Source: Pezizomycotina sp. ARF18 (Eukaryota > Ascomycota). From it: 64,000 bases of DNA. Shown here in pieces: positions 20,108-32,361 of this stretch (position 1 is its first letter; the number at the start of each line of letters is the position of its first letter). Below the pieces are notes generated by a model that saw only the letters and a list, made by a program, of their open reading frames with translations, was not told where the DNA came from and did not search any database. The position numbers were made by a program, and so were the translations under genes. The stretch covers positions 982,766 through 1,046,765 of the forward strand of contig AZLU01000001.1 of NCBI GenBank assembly GCA_002224055.1, written 5' to 3'.

Positions 20108-23100
20108 TTTCGAAAGTCTTCGATATTCGTAACTTTTAAATGAAAGCTAGAAGTCGTTCCAAATACTGTGAAGCGGATGGCAAGTTAGCCGAATGCAGAT
20201 TTGCAGAGAAAATATCTGAAAAGAAAAAAAAAACGCTGCAGTTGAGAGGACAGGAGAACGAGGAATGCAACTAATTACATCGAACTATCGAAACGAAGAG
20301 TATGAACAGATATAAAGTGTTGTTGAGCGTATGTCTTTTTTTTTTTTTATAACTAGAGGGGAGAGATATCAATAGACGAGTAGAGGAAAAGGTACAAGAA
20401 TGGAAGAGGTTATTGTATTTGTGGAAAGACAAATGGAAAAGGAGAGAAGGCAGATTATTTAGAAGTTCTTCCAATTTCTATGACACTTCTGACTTCTCCT
20501 TGATTCAATGGATGAGACAAGAGTGAAGGGAGGGGGGGGGGGGAAGAACCAATTCAACAAAGACAATGTATGATAGATGATATATAAACACCGTCCTCAA
20601 TACCTATACAGCTGCCTTTTGATTACGCCTGTAAGGATCGGATCCAATAGTTCTCTGCTGTTTCTTTTTCTTACTGGTTGGTTCTTTTAAGGGAGGATAG
20701 GGTGGTGTTTGTTGAAGAATTTTTGGAGAATTCGATGGAGATCGAGAAGGAAAAGAAAGAAAAAGAATATACTATAATATAATAAAAATAGAATAGGAAT
20801 AAATAAAAGAAGCCCTTTCCCTTTTCTTCTCTTTTTTTTTATTTTATTTAATTTTCTTTCTTATTAACTTGATTGTTTGTTCTCCATTTTTATTTTATTT
20901 TATTCGTGTTCTTTGTAAGAGTCGCGCTGTCGCTGTCGTGAACTTCTCTCCTTTTTCCGGGCCACGCTGACTTTGCGTAAGGGAAACCACGACAACACCG
21001 ACACGAAAAAAAAAAAAAAAAAATAAGAAAAGGCGATGCAACCCAGGAATAACTAACTGTTAATTGTTTAACTGTATGTAACTAACTTTTTTCAATATAA
21101 ACAAAATCGTCGTCCGTAAAGAAAACAATCCCGAATTCAACGAAGGACGAGAAGGAAAATATTAAAGTCGTAAAGGAATAAAAAGGGAAATCGAAGACTT
21201 CGTAAGGCCAATTAACGAGAGGATGCAGAATGAAAAGAAGAGAGAGAAAAAAAAAAAAAAAGAGAGAAAGAGAGAGAGAGGAGTGAGGAATATGTAAGTA
21301 TTAAATTTTTTTTTTTCGCAGAAAAAAAGGGAGGGAAATTACACGTAGAAAGAAGAAAAAACAAATTAAATAAAGAAGAAGAAAGAAATAAGAGATAAGT
21401 AGCGTTATTATTATTATTATATATTATACTTGTACTTTTTGTCTAAAAAGATGCTAGTAAGGTTGAGTGATAATAACGAAAAGGAAATTAAACAGTGCTT
21501 GACGGCGTGCACGTACGATTCTTAGGCAAATTTTTTTTTTTTTTCTTTTTGATTTAATATTAAAATAGAGTAAGTATACAAAAATAAATAAATATAAATA
21601 ATAAGGACAGTAAAAAAAAGATACATAAAAATAGCCCCGGAACTGGTTGATATCAAAGATACATATATCTTCCTATGTACTGCCTCTTTAGCCTTCTACT
21701 TCTTCTTGAGAGTGGGCTGCCAATCCGGCCAAATTCTTCTGGTGGTTCGAATATTCTGTTACGGGAAGGAGAAGGCCTTTAAAACGGTAAAGGGTAAAGG
21801 TAAAGTAAAGGACCGGTAAAAGAGAGTAAGAGACCCATTCCCCCTTCTTCAATCATTCAATCATACCTATCCAGTCGGGTTGCAAATTTCAATCGCACCA
21901 GACATTTTTCTTTTCTTCTTTTTTCCTTTTCTTTCTACGGGTACATCATTCCGTTCAAAAGAAAAATGAAATTACGCAATAACAAGTTCCCTATGAAGTC
22001 ACTTACCGTCCCGCCGGGGGGGGGGGTTGGTGGAAAATCTGTATCTGGAGAAGAATGAAATGAAAATTGCAGAGTTTTTCCCTTCTTTTTCCTCCCTATC
22101 TTGCGTTGTTCCTTCATCTGTCATGCAAGAGCAATTGCTTAAGAAAATGGCAACAACACAATTAAGAAAACAGTTAAGAAAATCATGACTCTCACTTAAT
22201 TAGACAATTGGTTGGGATGGCCGAAGAAAAACAACAATTTCCCCCAATTGGAGGGGGTGGAACTCTGGTGAGAATCAATGTCTACCATCTCCGATACCTA
22301 TTCGGTATCTTGAGATAAAAAATAAAAAAGGCTCAGGGTGCGCTGTTGTTGGGGCCCATTTGCATGCACGCTTGGATGCAACCATAGAAGAAGAAAAAGA
22401 GGCACCTTCATTGATGCACTCGACTCTCGAGCGATGGAGAAGGCAAAGAAAACCCAGGAGTCAAAAGAAACAGGGGAGAGGGACTTCAAAGGAAGTCGTG
22501 CCGGAACAGAAGAGCAAAAAATAGGATAACCATCAAAGGAAAAAGAAATATTCAGAAGGACAAGCTTTTTTAGCTCGTCAAAAGTGACGAATCCGTTGAG
22601 GAAAACTGCAAAAAAACTCCAAGGTAGCTGAAACTTTTCTTGGTTTTGCTGCGGTCGACACGCAATTGATGCAATTGAATCGATTGGTGGACGATTGGCC
22701 TCCGAGAATATTGTATTCTCATTATCAATTCTTCTATTTCTTCTTCGAATTCGTCGACGCGTTCCATTTCGGCTATCACGATCTTTATATTTAATATCTC
22801 AGTTGATTCAGAAGAAGATGGAAATCGTAACGTTGGCGGTGCCCTTTCGGGTCTTGGTCACCTGTCAACTGACATGCCCTCCATAAAATGGTTCTTGCTC
22901 CGAGCCGACAATTTCTAGCGGTTCACTTTTTCTCAATGTCAGTAGCCGGGGACTTGCAACTTTGCAAGGGGATGAAAGGGAATGATAAAGAAGGTGAGAA
23001 CAAAAATGTCTCTCGCAAGTCCTGAGAGATCGGCAATTTTTCCCGGTGATATCCCCGGAGAAAAGATCCGCTTAAAACGGGAAGAAAATGAAAAAATGAG

Positions 23101-23974
23101 GAAATTAAATTTTAACAAAAGTTGTTGTTCTCCACCTGTTCCGTCAACCGCTGGAGGATATACGTGCGTAACGGTAGGTTGCCCTCCGTTTCGTGAATAA
23201 CCGCGATATTGGAACCCGTATCTTGAACCTCTGGATATATAATATCCTTGTGAACCTCCGTTATATCTACCGCGACGTAAACAAAACCGTAATAGAAAGA
23301 AAACTCACGTATCTTAAGGATCTATAGTTCCCGAAAGTTATTCTGCTATTCTGGTCTACACCCTGGGCCGACCAACCTTAACATACGAGTATCAATACTA
23401 TCGATGTTCCTCCCGCGTCTCGCGTTGCACGCCGCATTGCATCTCTTTTTTTTTTTTTTCGAGTCACGTTTCGGAAAGGTGAAGAAAAGATATCTACCGT
23501 TTTACCGATATACGTGGTTCCTAAGAAAAATAACTATGATACGTCTGCCGTCTCGAGGGGGCTAAGCTTTTTATTTAATCTCGTCCCTGAAGTAGATTTG
23601 AGACGGGTATCGAGTATCTGACACGAGGTGTAAAAAAGAAAAAGGGGTTGCCTGGGAGTGGGAGGTTTGTGCATAGGGCTCAGCGATAGGTATTCGTTCG
23701 TATTTATCGATAAGAGTGACGAAAAGAAACGTCGTGATTCTGTACCCTGGGATTCCGGAAGGAAAAGGTTTTTAATATTACCGTTACCAAGTCCTGCAGA
23801 ATATATTCTCTTGTACCTCTGAGCGAAAGGGCTCGCTCGGTACCGGTATCGCAAATCTTTTCGGAATTATTTTATCGTAAAACTTTGGACGAGAAGTTTC
23901 TGCAAAGCTCCTGTGACAATTGCGCATGCTTTCTGAAGACTATTTACCCTTTCTGTTTTCCGAAGAAAGACGGA

Positions 23975-23977
23975 TAT

Positions 23978-24012
<35 letters not shown>

Positions 24013-24013
24013 T
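23975..24013. repeat. (TTTA)n microsatellite
   Basis: About nine uninterrupted TTTA units lie in the gene-poor region upstream of the glycosylase gene. Confidence 0.92.
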
Positions 24014-24332
24014 ATTGTGGATAAGAATCGAAAGTCGTGATAAGTGCTTCTGAAATAACAGGAGGTGGTGATGGGGGAGTGCAATTTGTTATTTTATATC
24101 AAAAACCACTTCCTCATGTAACCGTGAAGACTACCAACACGCCCTTGTAAATTCTCGCGATTTCGAAACAGCGACGAATAATTCACTTCTATACAGCGCA
24201 ATTTGAACTGAAAAAGATCTACTTCGAGTTACGATTAATAAAAACCTTCGAGCTATCTTCTTAAGCCCATTTTGCACACAGCTCTTGCGTGTTGACCGGA
24301 CGTCCGGTGCCGTTTCAAACTATATAGAATTA

Positions 24333-24338
24333 CACGTG
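24333..24338. promoter_or_regulatory. E-box CACGTG upstream of the glycosylase gene
   Basis: ACACGTGAT lies about 166 bp before the ATG at 24504. The flank GAT is shared with E-boxes near 32158 and 36740. Binding is inferred from the motif only. Confidence 0.4.
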
Positions 24339-24503
24339 ATCAGGCGTCATCAACGTGACTAAGCGAGCGGCCCCACTCCTCGGGTCATCGTTATCTTCCC
24401 CCTCCTTTTTTTGCTTCTTCCCCAATTTATCCTCCCCTCCTTTCCTTTGTTTACCTCAATCATCACAATTTTTCTCTCTCTTATATTTCTGAGTCCAGAG
24501 ACA

Positions 24504-25918
24504 ATGCCAGCGCAAAGAGCAGCCAAGGCAGCAGCGACGCTTGCCCTAAGCAAGGCGTATACGAAACCTATCCTCGGTCTCGCAACTCGAGCAAAAGCCA
24601 CCACTTCACTTAAAACAGGAGGCGTACGGAAGAAGAAAGCAGATTTAACCACTACTACTTCGACTGCGGACGTCGATACGCTGCCGACGAAACGGAAAGC
24701 GGTTTGGAACAACGGTCACAACAGCAAAGACCAGGGTGAAGAAGGAGGTAGTGCTGAAAAGGGCTCTTGAAACAGCCGATGATGTCAGCGATGCTACTCG
24801 GAAACCAACACAACCTGGCAAGAGGGCAAGGGTAAGGGTAAATCAGCTGCTGCGAGTAAAGCTGAAGAAAAGTCGACAAATTCGCCATTGTTTCGCACTC
24901 GTACTCGTCCGGGGACGTCACGGACGAGCAACCGACGCCACCGACTGCAACGTCTCAGCCGCGGAAACGGCGTAAAGGCGCAGCAGCAGCTACTACCGAA
25001 CGCTCGTCAATCCGACAGTGTCTAACGCGCCTTTAGCAGCCAAAGCGACAGCGGCGTCGTAATCGAGTCTACAGTCCTACCAGACCCTCACCTACCCAGC
25101 ACACTCCTACAACCAGACCTACTTAAGAAAGCGCAGGAGCACCTAATCCGCGTAAACCCAAACTTAAAATCTGTAATAGAGCGGCACCCTAACTGCCACG
25201 TCTTCTCCGAAGGCGGTTTATCGGAAGTCGTCGACCCCTTCCGGTCGCTAGTCTCGGGGATAATAAGCCAGCAGGTATCCGGAGCCGCCGCAAGAAGCAT
25301 AAAAGCGAAATTCGTCTCGCTGTTCGATATAACATCCGATGAAGAAAGTCCGGGTGGGTTTCCTACGCCGGCGCAGTGCCTCGAAAAGTCCATCGAGACG
25401 TTACGAACCGCTGGCCTCTCGCAGAGGAAAGCGGAGTATATTCAAGGACTCTCGGAGAAGTTCGTCTCGGCGAGCTTACGAACGAGCACCTCCTTTTGGA
25501 GCCCGACGACGTGGTCGTGGATAAGCTGGTGCAGGTGAGGGGCATCGGGCAGTGGTCCGCCGAGATGTTCCTGTGCTTCGGCCTGAAGCGGTGCGACGTG
25601 TTTAGCCTCGGCGACCTGGGGATACAGCGCGGTGGAGCCATCCTGCGGGGAGGGATGTGACGAAGCTGAAGAACACCAAGGGAAGTGGAAGTACATGGCC
25701 GAAAGCGACCTGGAGAAGCTGGCGGAGCCTTTTAAACCGTACAGAAGTGTTCTAATGTGGTACGTAAAAAAAAAAAAAAAATTTTTTTTTGATGGATATA
25801 TCTTCGCTTCTCGTGGAAGTTTGTTCACCTGAAAAAATTACTGACACGAGCATTTTCGTCACATTTCAAGTATCTCTGGCGATTAGGCGAGACCGACATT
25901 GGGACTATGACTAAATAG
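24504..25918 (+). CDS. MAG1: DNA-3-methyladenine glycosylase (HhH-GPD, MAG1/AlkA type)
   Basis: This enzyme removes alkylated purines such as 3-methyladenine and starts base-excision repair in the nucleus. The ATG at 24504 opens a basic, Ala/Lys-rich N-terminal tail (about 180 residues, interrupted by frame changes near 24730, 24840 and 25010), as expected for a nuclear targeting region. The catalytic fold starts with [16 protein letters not shown] and [22 protein letters not shown] (about 25135-25300). Next come [19 protein letters not shown] and [17 protein letters not shown] (about 25360-25460). The helix-hairpin-helix is [19 protein letters not shown] (about 25520-25575). The expected catalytic Asp lies in [11 protein letters not shown] (about 25602-25634), then [18 protein letters not shown]. 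An intron (about 25763-25870) precedes a last short exon, [15 protein letters not shown], stopping at 25916-25918. The symbol is by homology class. Confidence 0.9.
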
Positions 25919-28653
25919 GCTGTACTCGTTCTATACAAGTAATCACCATATGCTTCTGTATCCTGCTTTCAACCGTTGTTATACTACTAATCAGGCAAAT
26001 TTTTGTTTTCATCTTATCTCTTGTACGATGGTGCCGAAGACGCGTATGCGCTTAAAACGTTTTTATGTAAAATTACGGAAAGTTTAATGTCCAACATGTC
26101 AAGATTACCGGTGTACTGCCTCACTCGTTTATCTACCTACTGCTGCTGCTTGTATTGGTCTCTCTATATTGGTATCATCATTATCTCGTTATGCTTTCTA
26201 TCAGCTTGGGGCGAAGGTGATATATAAGTGCTTAACATATGCATTCGGACGAAATAATACCGTTAACGACTGTCCCTGGTGTTAAACGAAGAGAATGCAG
26301 ATGTGACACCTGTCGGCCTTTGTGTATTTTTGACGTCTCGCTTGCGAGCATATATATTATAGTCGCAATATAGCCATCACGCGGTGTAGGCATTCTGCTT
26401 CCTCTTATTGAAAAAGGGGCGAAAGAAAAAAAAAACACACACACAAACGTCGGACAAGCTAGTAGACGAGAGAAATCAAGCACAAGGGACACTATTGCGA
26501 CAGCGCTGCGTAACTCTCGGTAGAGTAGTATCAAAAGAAAGGGGAAAAAATAAACTTCATCCCTTCTGGCTCTTTTAGTTTGTGCCTGTCAGAAAAGCAC
26601 TTGTCAGTTTCCGCCCTCTTTCGAAAGAACCAAAGTGGGTTCCGTCAACGTGATCACGGCATTTTTGTTTTTGTTCGATTGTTGCACGCATTTATAAAAA
26701 CGATCTAAAACGGTTAATGCAAAATTTTTTTTTTGGTTTTTTCGGAGGGTTGAATAAATGAACCCCCTTGCATGAAAAGAAAAACGTTTGCGCATATACC
26801 GCCAGTAAAAAATCAGTAATAATCAAAAATTGACTGGGACTTGCAAGAATGGATGGAAAGAGTCTAGAGCAGCCAGAAGCCAGGGAGAAGGAAAAAAATG
26901 TAGTGCGTTGAGCAGGCGGGGCCTAGGTCGGATTCCTGGTCTCGCCCAACAACGGAAGTTTAGTAAACATTTAATATTTTCCATTTGGTGAAGATGGAAA
27001 GAAGTGGGATAGAGTTTTGATAGTTGGCAATACGGGCCATAGCAGGAGAAAGCAAAGAAGATCACTGTACTCCGCAAAGAAGAAGAAGAAGAAGAGAGAG
27101 AGAGAGAGAAGAGCACTATAGCTTCTATGCCCTGCGATCTGTCAATCTTCTGAAAATTAAGTTAAGCTAGCACTAGCAAAAGATTTGCCAACTTATTGCA
27201 ATCATGGGTCGTTCCTGTCTTTTTTGGCGAGATATTTCGCATTTCAACAGCTCTCCAGTGGAGCCTATAGATGCCTTGCAAGGACGGACACTGAAATGGC
27301 TACCAGGGGGCATTCAAATCCTTAGAAAATAATGGGATATTGGTGACTGCGATATCTCGAAGGTTTACTGTTAGCTGTACCTCCAAAAAAAAAATCACAA
27401 AATGAGGCAGGCAAGAAAAAAGAAACAAAAAATCAGGACGCAAAAAAGCAAAACATCGGCGGGGTAAATGTAAGATGATGTCTACAGGCTATAGTAGCAA
27501 CATGATAAACAAAATTATGGTGATTCAATGGAGATAAGTTTTCTTTTTTTTTCATTACCAGTGTATAACCATCCATTTCGGCCTGACTCTCCACAAAGGG
27601 GAGTCTGTTGTCGCACAAAGCAAAATATAACGAAGACACCCTTGTAGCTTTTCTCCTTTCGAAACTCCTATACCCAGAATAACTGGTTGCGAACCCGTTT
27701 ATCGTATCCAATAGGGGGCTTCAGTTGCTAAAACAGGCAGAAGTTGGGTGTTTTTGGAAAAGGAAGCGGCCCATACGTACTGTTTCGCCATCCTATCTAT
27801 CATGATCGAATGATGTGCAGGCAGACAATAGAAATATCATAGGCCTTTTAGTATAGCTCCTAAGGTACGTAGGGGTCATGCATGAAGAAGAAGCAAAAAC
27901 AAAAAACAAACACGGAGGGAAGGGAAAGAGGTGGGGCGCTGTGTTCAGTAGTGATGGTGAGAAAGACAATATTAGCAAAGAGAATATTTATTTATTTTAT
28001 TTATTTTTTTTATTTTATTTTCTTTTATATAATCAAAGTCTCTTTTAGATTAGCTCGTCGATGATTGAATAACAAGGAAACATACCAACCTACCTTATTA
28101 AAACCCGGTAAAGCCCTGCGCCATTTGCCTAACCCGTTTGTACATACATACACATTAATGTTCCTCTCGAGAATCAACGTTGCAGAGGTGAGAGCAAACG
28201 GAGTGCAAGAGGAAGAGCAAGCGAGCCTATACTCCGAATCTTAGCGTTTCCTTAGATATCATAAACATATACATCTCTAAATTCCTTTCCTTATTAAATT
28301 TCATGATTAGTTCATAGAACCCATATTTCCTTATATTGAGTATATATATGCTCAAGCACATCTGTAGCACATTGCATGATTTATGTATAAAGCATCAGTG
28401 TAAAAAGAAAGGAAGGAAAAGGCCAGGCAGAAGAAAACTTACTAAAAATAAGAAAAAATCACACGGCTACGTCGAAATCATCAATCCTGTTGTTTCTAAT
28501 GCGACGAGTCCATAACAAGTCTAGCAACACCCTCATTTGGACATACTCTTTGGATTCAGTTGGCTTTGTAGCCAGTTTATCCTATAATCCCTAATTTTCT
28601 TTTCCATTTCTGTATTATTCCCTTGTTATCATCCCCAGTCGGATACCTTCAAA
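25919..28653. other. Intergenic region, no supportable gene
   Basis: About 2.7 kb of AT-rich sequence with only short shadow frames. A GA/GAA-rich run lies near 27075-27112. The right 150 bp (about 28500-28650) is pyrimidine-rich and leads into the ATG of the bHLH gene. Confidence 0.6.
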
Positions 28654-29991
28654 ATGGCGACGCAAGTAGTCTGCAACAGTTCAAATCAGCTGAAGCTCCG
28701 TGAGTATTTCTGCCAAAGCCCTTCAGTTAGTAGTGTATTGAGAGAGATGAAAGACTAATTACGTTCGTCTTACTCGAAACTCAGTTCTTGCAAGCTTCTC
28801 ATGCAAGAGACTATCGAGGCAATAGATCAAGGGATGCGGGATCCTCAGCTATCCCATCGAGATTACTCTTCCGCGGGTAGATACCCTTGTGTATCTTTCT
28901 CAACAGAGCTTCCTCGTCTCTCTCCATTAGTGAAGCGACGGTTCATTAATGGCTCTGCAAGCCCGAATTTGTCCCTCGCGTCTCCTCTGCTAAGTATGCC
29001 TCTGCGGGTTCAAACGTTAAACACGAGCCAAACGCGTCACCGTGCCATATTCCACCATCGGAATGCCAGAAGGCATCCAGTAGAAGTTATTACCAGTACG
29101 ATGACAGTCCACAGCCGCGCGAGCAGCCAACCACCTTCTGCGAAGAAGGTCAAAATCCTTTCCGCCGCACGGGAGGAGAGTTTGCGGACGCTTCACCCTC
29201 GAGGTTTATCCTCCTAGCCCGAGTGTTCATTCTTCATCGACGAGTAGACGTGAATCACAAGGTGATTCTTTCGAAGGCTTCACCAGTGTTTCGAACGGTA
29301 TTAGCTCCTACGGGAAGAGCTTTAGCCTCGAAAACGGTACTATGAATGGCACTGGCAACAACCTATTTCCCATGACACCAATGACTGAGATCAGCGGGGA
29401 AGACCTGTCTACAGTGATGGATGAGTACTGTACGAACGATCGAGGGAGATGCAGCAATGGGTTAGACAGTTATTTAGACGAATCAATAAATGTAAACGGT
29501 GATAGTAACTCTTACAACAGCAGGACGGAATCTTACAAATCCTCGCAAAGGCACTCGCAGCAGCATCAGCAGCCACCACAACACCGCTATTACAACACCA
29601 ATGGTATCTCAGGCATAGTAGCGATACCCCGATGACGAAACTGGAGCGCCGGCGCAAGGCGCATCTTGATTCTGAGAAGCGGCGCCGTGGAAACATTAAG
29701 AACGGCATGGATGAGCTCATGAGCCTCATCCCAGGCTGTAGTGTCGCGAGTGGGTTAGGAACCCAACAGGATGGAAAGGCGAATTCCAAGGCAATAATCC
29801 TGCGGAAGGCGAAGGATTATATCATCCAGCTCTTGAAGAAGATTGAAGAAGTCGAGAGGGAGAATGAACGGATAGCCCACGAATATAACATAGTCCAAGT
29901 TGAGAAGGAACATTACCAAAGGGAGAATGCAAGACTCTTTGCTATGCAGGAACAAAATCCTGATAGAAGAGATTTCAGGCGTAACATTTGA
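28654..29991 (+). CDS. bHLH-leucine-zipper transcription factor (MAX/MLX-like, class B)
   Basis: This is a nuclear DNA-binding dimer of the basic helix-loop-helix zipper class. Exon 1 (28654-28699) starts MATQVVCNSSNQL. The intron runs 28700 to about 28784, donor GTGAGT and acceptor TCAG. The middle of the protein is Ser/Asn/Gln-rich with several frame changes, including FPMTPMTEISGEDLSTVMDEY and a Gln/His run near 29555-29585. The DNA-binding region occupies 29632-29890: RRKAHLDSEKRRRGNIK is the basic region, with the H-x3-E-x3-R pattern that reads CACGTG E-boxes. Helix 1 (GMDELMSLIPG), a loop, helix 2 (SKAIILRKAKDYIIQLLKKI) and a continuing zipper (EEVERENERIAHEYNIV) follow. The stop is at 29989-29991. 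The helix-loop-helix resembles MLX/Mondo-type more than the Ino2/Ino4 or Cbf1 branches, but orthology is not settled. Confidence 0.85.
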
Positions 29992-31904
29992 TTGACTTCC
30001 CCATTTTCTTTCTTTGTTTCCTTTTTTTTTTTTTTTTTTTTGATTGATTTCTTTCGGGGTTTCGGCTTGCTTTTGGCTTTCACCATGCTCATCTCGTTCA
30101 GTTTGGTTTTCTCACTTTTAGGAGAAATAAAAGTAATTTCAAATGTAATTTTAATTATATCCTAGGGTCTCGAGATTAGTGTTCCTCGTCTTTCACCTCT
30201 TTGCCTTTAGTAGTAGCGTTTTGATAATATTGATCCATATCGGTATTCTCACAGGCTCTTGTTTAATTCTGATATACGATCAAGAATTCATTTTGGGTTT
30301 GATACTTGCATTGAACGAGACGATCATAAACGCCAGCGACACTTTTTTTTTTTTTTGCTTCATGTTCTTCAGTGAACCTTTAAGAGTGTTGCCATTGCCG
30401 ATACTTCCTCAGACTAGGCGCAAACAATAATACTAGACACGCAAAGGTTAGCTTTCTCATCAGTCACAACATCGAGTCTCACGCACCAAAGGGTCCATAC
30501 TTCTCGGTTATGCTTGCATCTTGGGAACATGAGGGAAGGCGGTAGCGATATCCAGAGAGAACATATATTACAAAAAAAAAAAAAGAAAAGAAAAGAAAAA
30601 AAGACCAAGATTGTTGGTTAATCAAGTCTCCAAATAAAACGTCAGGAAGTAGTACAGCCGAATAAGATTACGATTGCAGGTGTAAGGTGCTCGTGAGCGC
30701 ACGGGAACGACGAAGGCGAGTCATTTCCGAAGTATTCCTTCCTGATCGACGTATCTGAGGGAGAGCGTAGCGTACTAGCTGAGAGGAAGTTGGAAGCTGA
30801 ACCGGAGGGTGTGTGAAAAGAAGGAATAAGAGGAAAAGAAAAAGAAAAGAAATAAAGAGGAGAGGGAAGGGAGGCCGAGTAGAAATTAAAAATAAACAGG
30901 TCGGCTAGTGTTGTGTAACAATACTATACCTGCAGACATCGTCTGATTTTTGATAGGTTAGTGGACTAGCAAAAAAATGTTGGATTTCCATTGATCACGT
31001 TCCAAAGGTTCCTACAGTACGCAAAGAGGACTGTACGACCAACATAAGTAGCCTAAATAGGTCAACCCACCTTCCAAAGAGCATCTGCCCACAAGGACAC
31101 GGGGCTGTTGAATAATAAGTAGAGTTCCCGCGGGTGCGGTAGGCGCGTGCCGTCTCCGGTCCGGTCGAGGTCCTCCAAGCAGCTAGTGGTGACGTAAAAT
31201 AAATAAATAAAATAGATAGGTAAACAAGCAAGTAACAGTAAGACTGTCAGGTACTTGAATCCTCGATCCTTGACCTCCACCAGGAAATGGTCAAGGTAAA
31301 AGGGATCAGACGAATTTTGCAACAGTGGATGCAACCCCCTGTGAAATATTTGGTGATCTTTGTGTTCTCGAACGTGATCGATCTCACATAGTCTTGTCGT
31401 CTGTGTCATCAGGCTGGCTGCACAAAAAGCAATTGCCGAGCAACCCTCACTGGATTCTCTGGGAGAGTGGCCTTTCTGCGGCGCTCAGAAATTGTATGGA
31501 AATACATTTTCCGCTCTGGCAAACCAACGGAGATAAGAGAGACGCTGGACACGGCATTGTTAGCCAGTGAGGGTGATTCGCCGTAGTAACAAAAAGTGCG
31601 AATGTATAATATCCTATTTGCAAGGAACTTCATTGGCTGGTTTCTAATCCCACCTTTATTTCTCCTTCCATCTTGCTCTAGCCAATTCTATTTTGTAGAG
31701 CTATAGAGTAGACGATGATATCTGGCCCGTCTCTCAGATTTACAACTGCATGTTGCAATGTTATAAATCAAATTGAGAATCCTACTCTCGATCAGAGAAA
31801 ATGCACGGAGCTAGGGGGGATATAGTGCATGAAAGAAGTATACTTACTTTGATAGCATCTCAAGAAGGTTCTATAGTGAAATCGTCATGATCCTTCTTGC
31901 CTTC

Positions 31905-32085
31905 TAAAAGAAAAAAGAAAAAGAAAAAGAAAAAAAAAAATGAGGAGGTCCGTAAGTGCTGAAGGGTAAAGAGTAGGGAACGAGATAAGAGGAGGAGAGA
32001 GAGAATAAAACGCAAAGAGGGGAGGAGGAGAAGAATAAAAGCAAAGAGGGAGGAAGAGGGGGAGGAGGAGGAGAAGGGGGAAAGG
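31905..32085. repeat. Purine-rich (GGA/GAA)n low-complexity tract
   Basis: About 180 nt is almost purely A and G on the plus strand, with repeated GAGGA and AGAAA units and only a few pyrimidine interruptions. It yields long Ser/Leu/Phe shadow frames on the minus strand that are not genes. Confidence 0.75.
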
Positions 32086-32157
32086 GATAAATGCTGACTC
32101 GGACACGAAAGCGGAAGTTGCAATGACGCGAACAAGGAAGAAAAATATTTACGCTCT

Positions 32158-32163
32158 CACGTG
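32158..32163. promoter_or_regulatory. E-box CACGTG upstream of the small membrane-protein gene
   Basis: CTCACGTGATG lies about 200 bp upstream of the ATG at 32362. It shares TCACGTGAT with the second E-box upstream of QCR7. Binding is inferred from the motif only. Confidence 0.4.
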
Positions 32164-32361
32164 ATGTGCCAAGGCAACCTTTGTAGCCAATGGTGTGATG
32201 TCCGACTTCGACCCGTTACTTTTAACCTTGACTTACTTGACTGACATTATATCCAACCACCTTTAAGGACGCTTCAAAGACGGGAAATATCGCTCTGCAA
32301 TGTGATATCTTAAAGGAATCCATATCTCTACCTCCTCGTATATCAAAAAACACATTCAAAT

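Larger units (their letters stand above)
20108..24503. other. Long gene-poor region between divergent ECM33-like and glycosylase genes
   Basis: About 4.4 kb without a supportable gene. It holds A tracts (for example about 21006-21023 and 21250-21262), G tracts near 20531-20542 and 22016-22026, a TTTA repeat at 23975-24013, and an E-box at 24333-24338 just upstream of the glycosylase. On the minus strand, 23120-23290 is open and encodes an Arg/Gly/Tyr-rich peptide (GRYNGGSQGYYISRGSRYGF). It has no start or partner exon that I can support. The left end is the ECM33-like promoter. Confidence 0.55.
29992..32361. other. Intergenic region with purine-rich tract
   Basis: No supportable gene. A T tract follows the bHLH stop (30024-30041). 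Minus-strand frames near 31000-31400 include a hydrophobic stretch but no recognisable motif. A purine-rich run of GGA/GAA/AAAG units covers about 31905-32085. An E-box lies at 32158-32163. Confidence 0.55.

Noticed and set aside
22695-22886. Short open frames near 22.7 kb as a possible gene
   Set aside because: Both strands are open for about 60-70 codons with no motif or intron structure, in an otherwise gene-poor region.
9546-25918. A secondary-metabolite or other gene cluster around the unknown proteins
   Set aside because: None of the neighbours is a backbone enzyme, tailoring enzyme, transporter or pathway regulator. The gene mix is ordinary housekeeping.
31062-31409. 115-codon minus-strand frame with a hydrophobic stretch
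   Set aside because: One hydrophobic run without conserved motifs, flanking exons or coding-like composition. It is best taken as chance.
31860-32135. Minus-strand Ser/Leu/Phe frames
   Set aside because: They are the complement of a purine-rich simple repeat and have no protein character.
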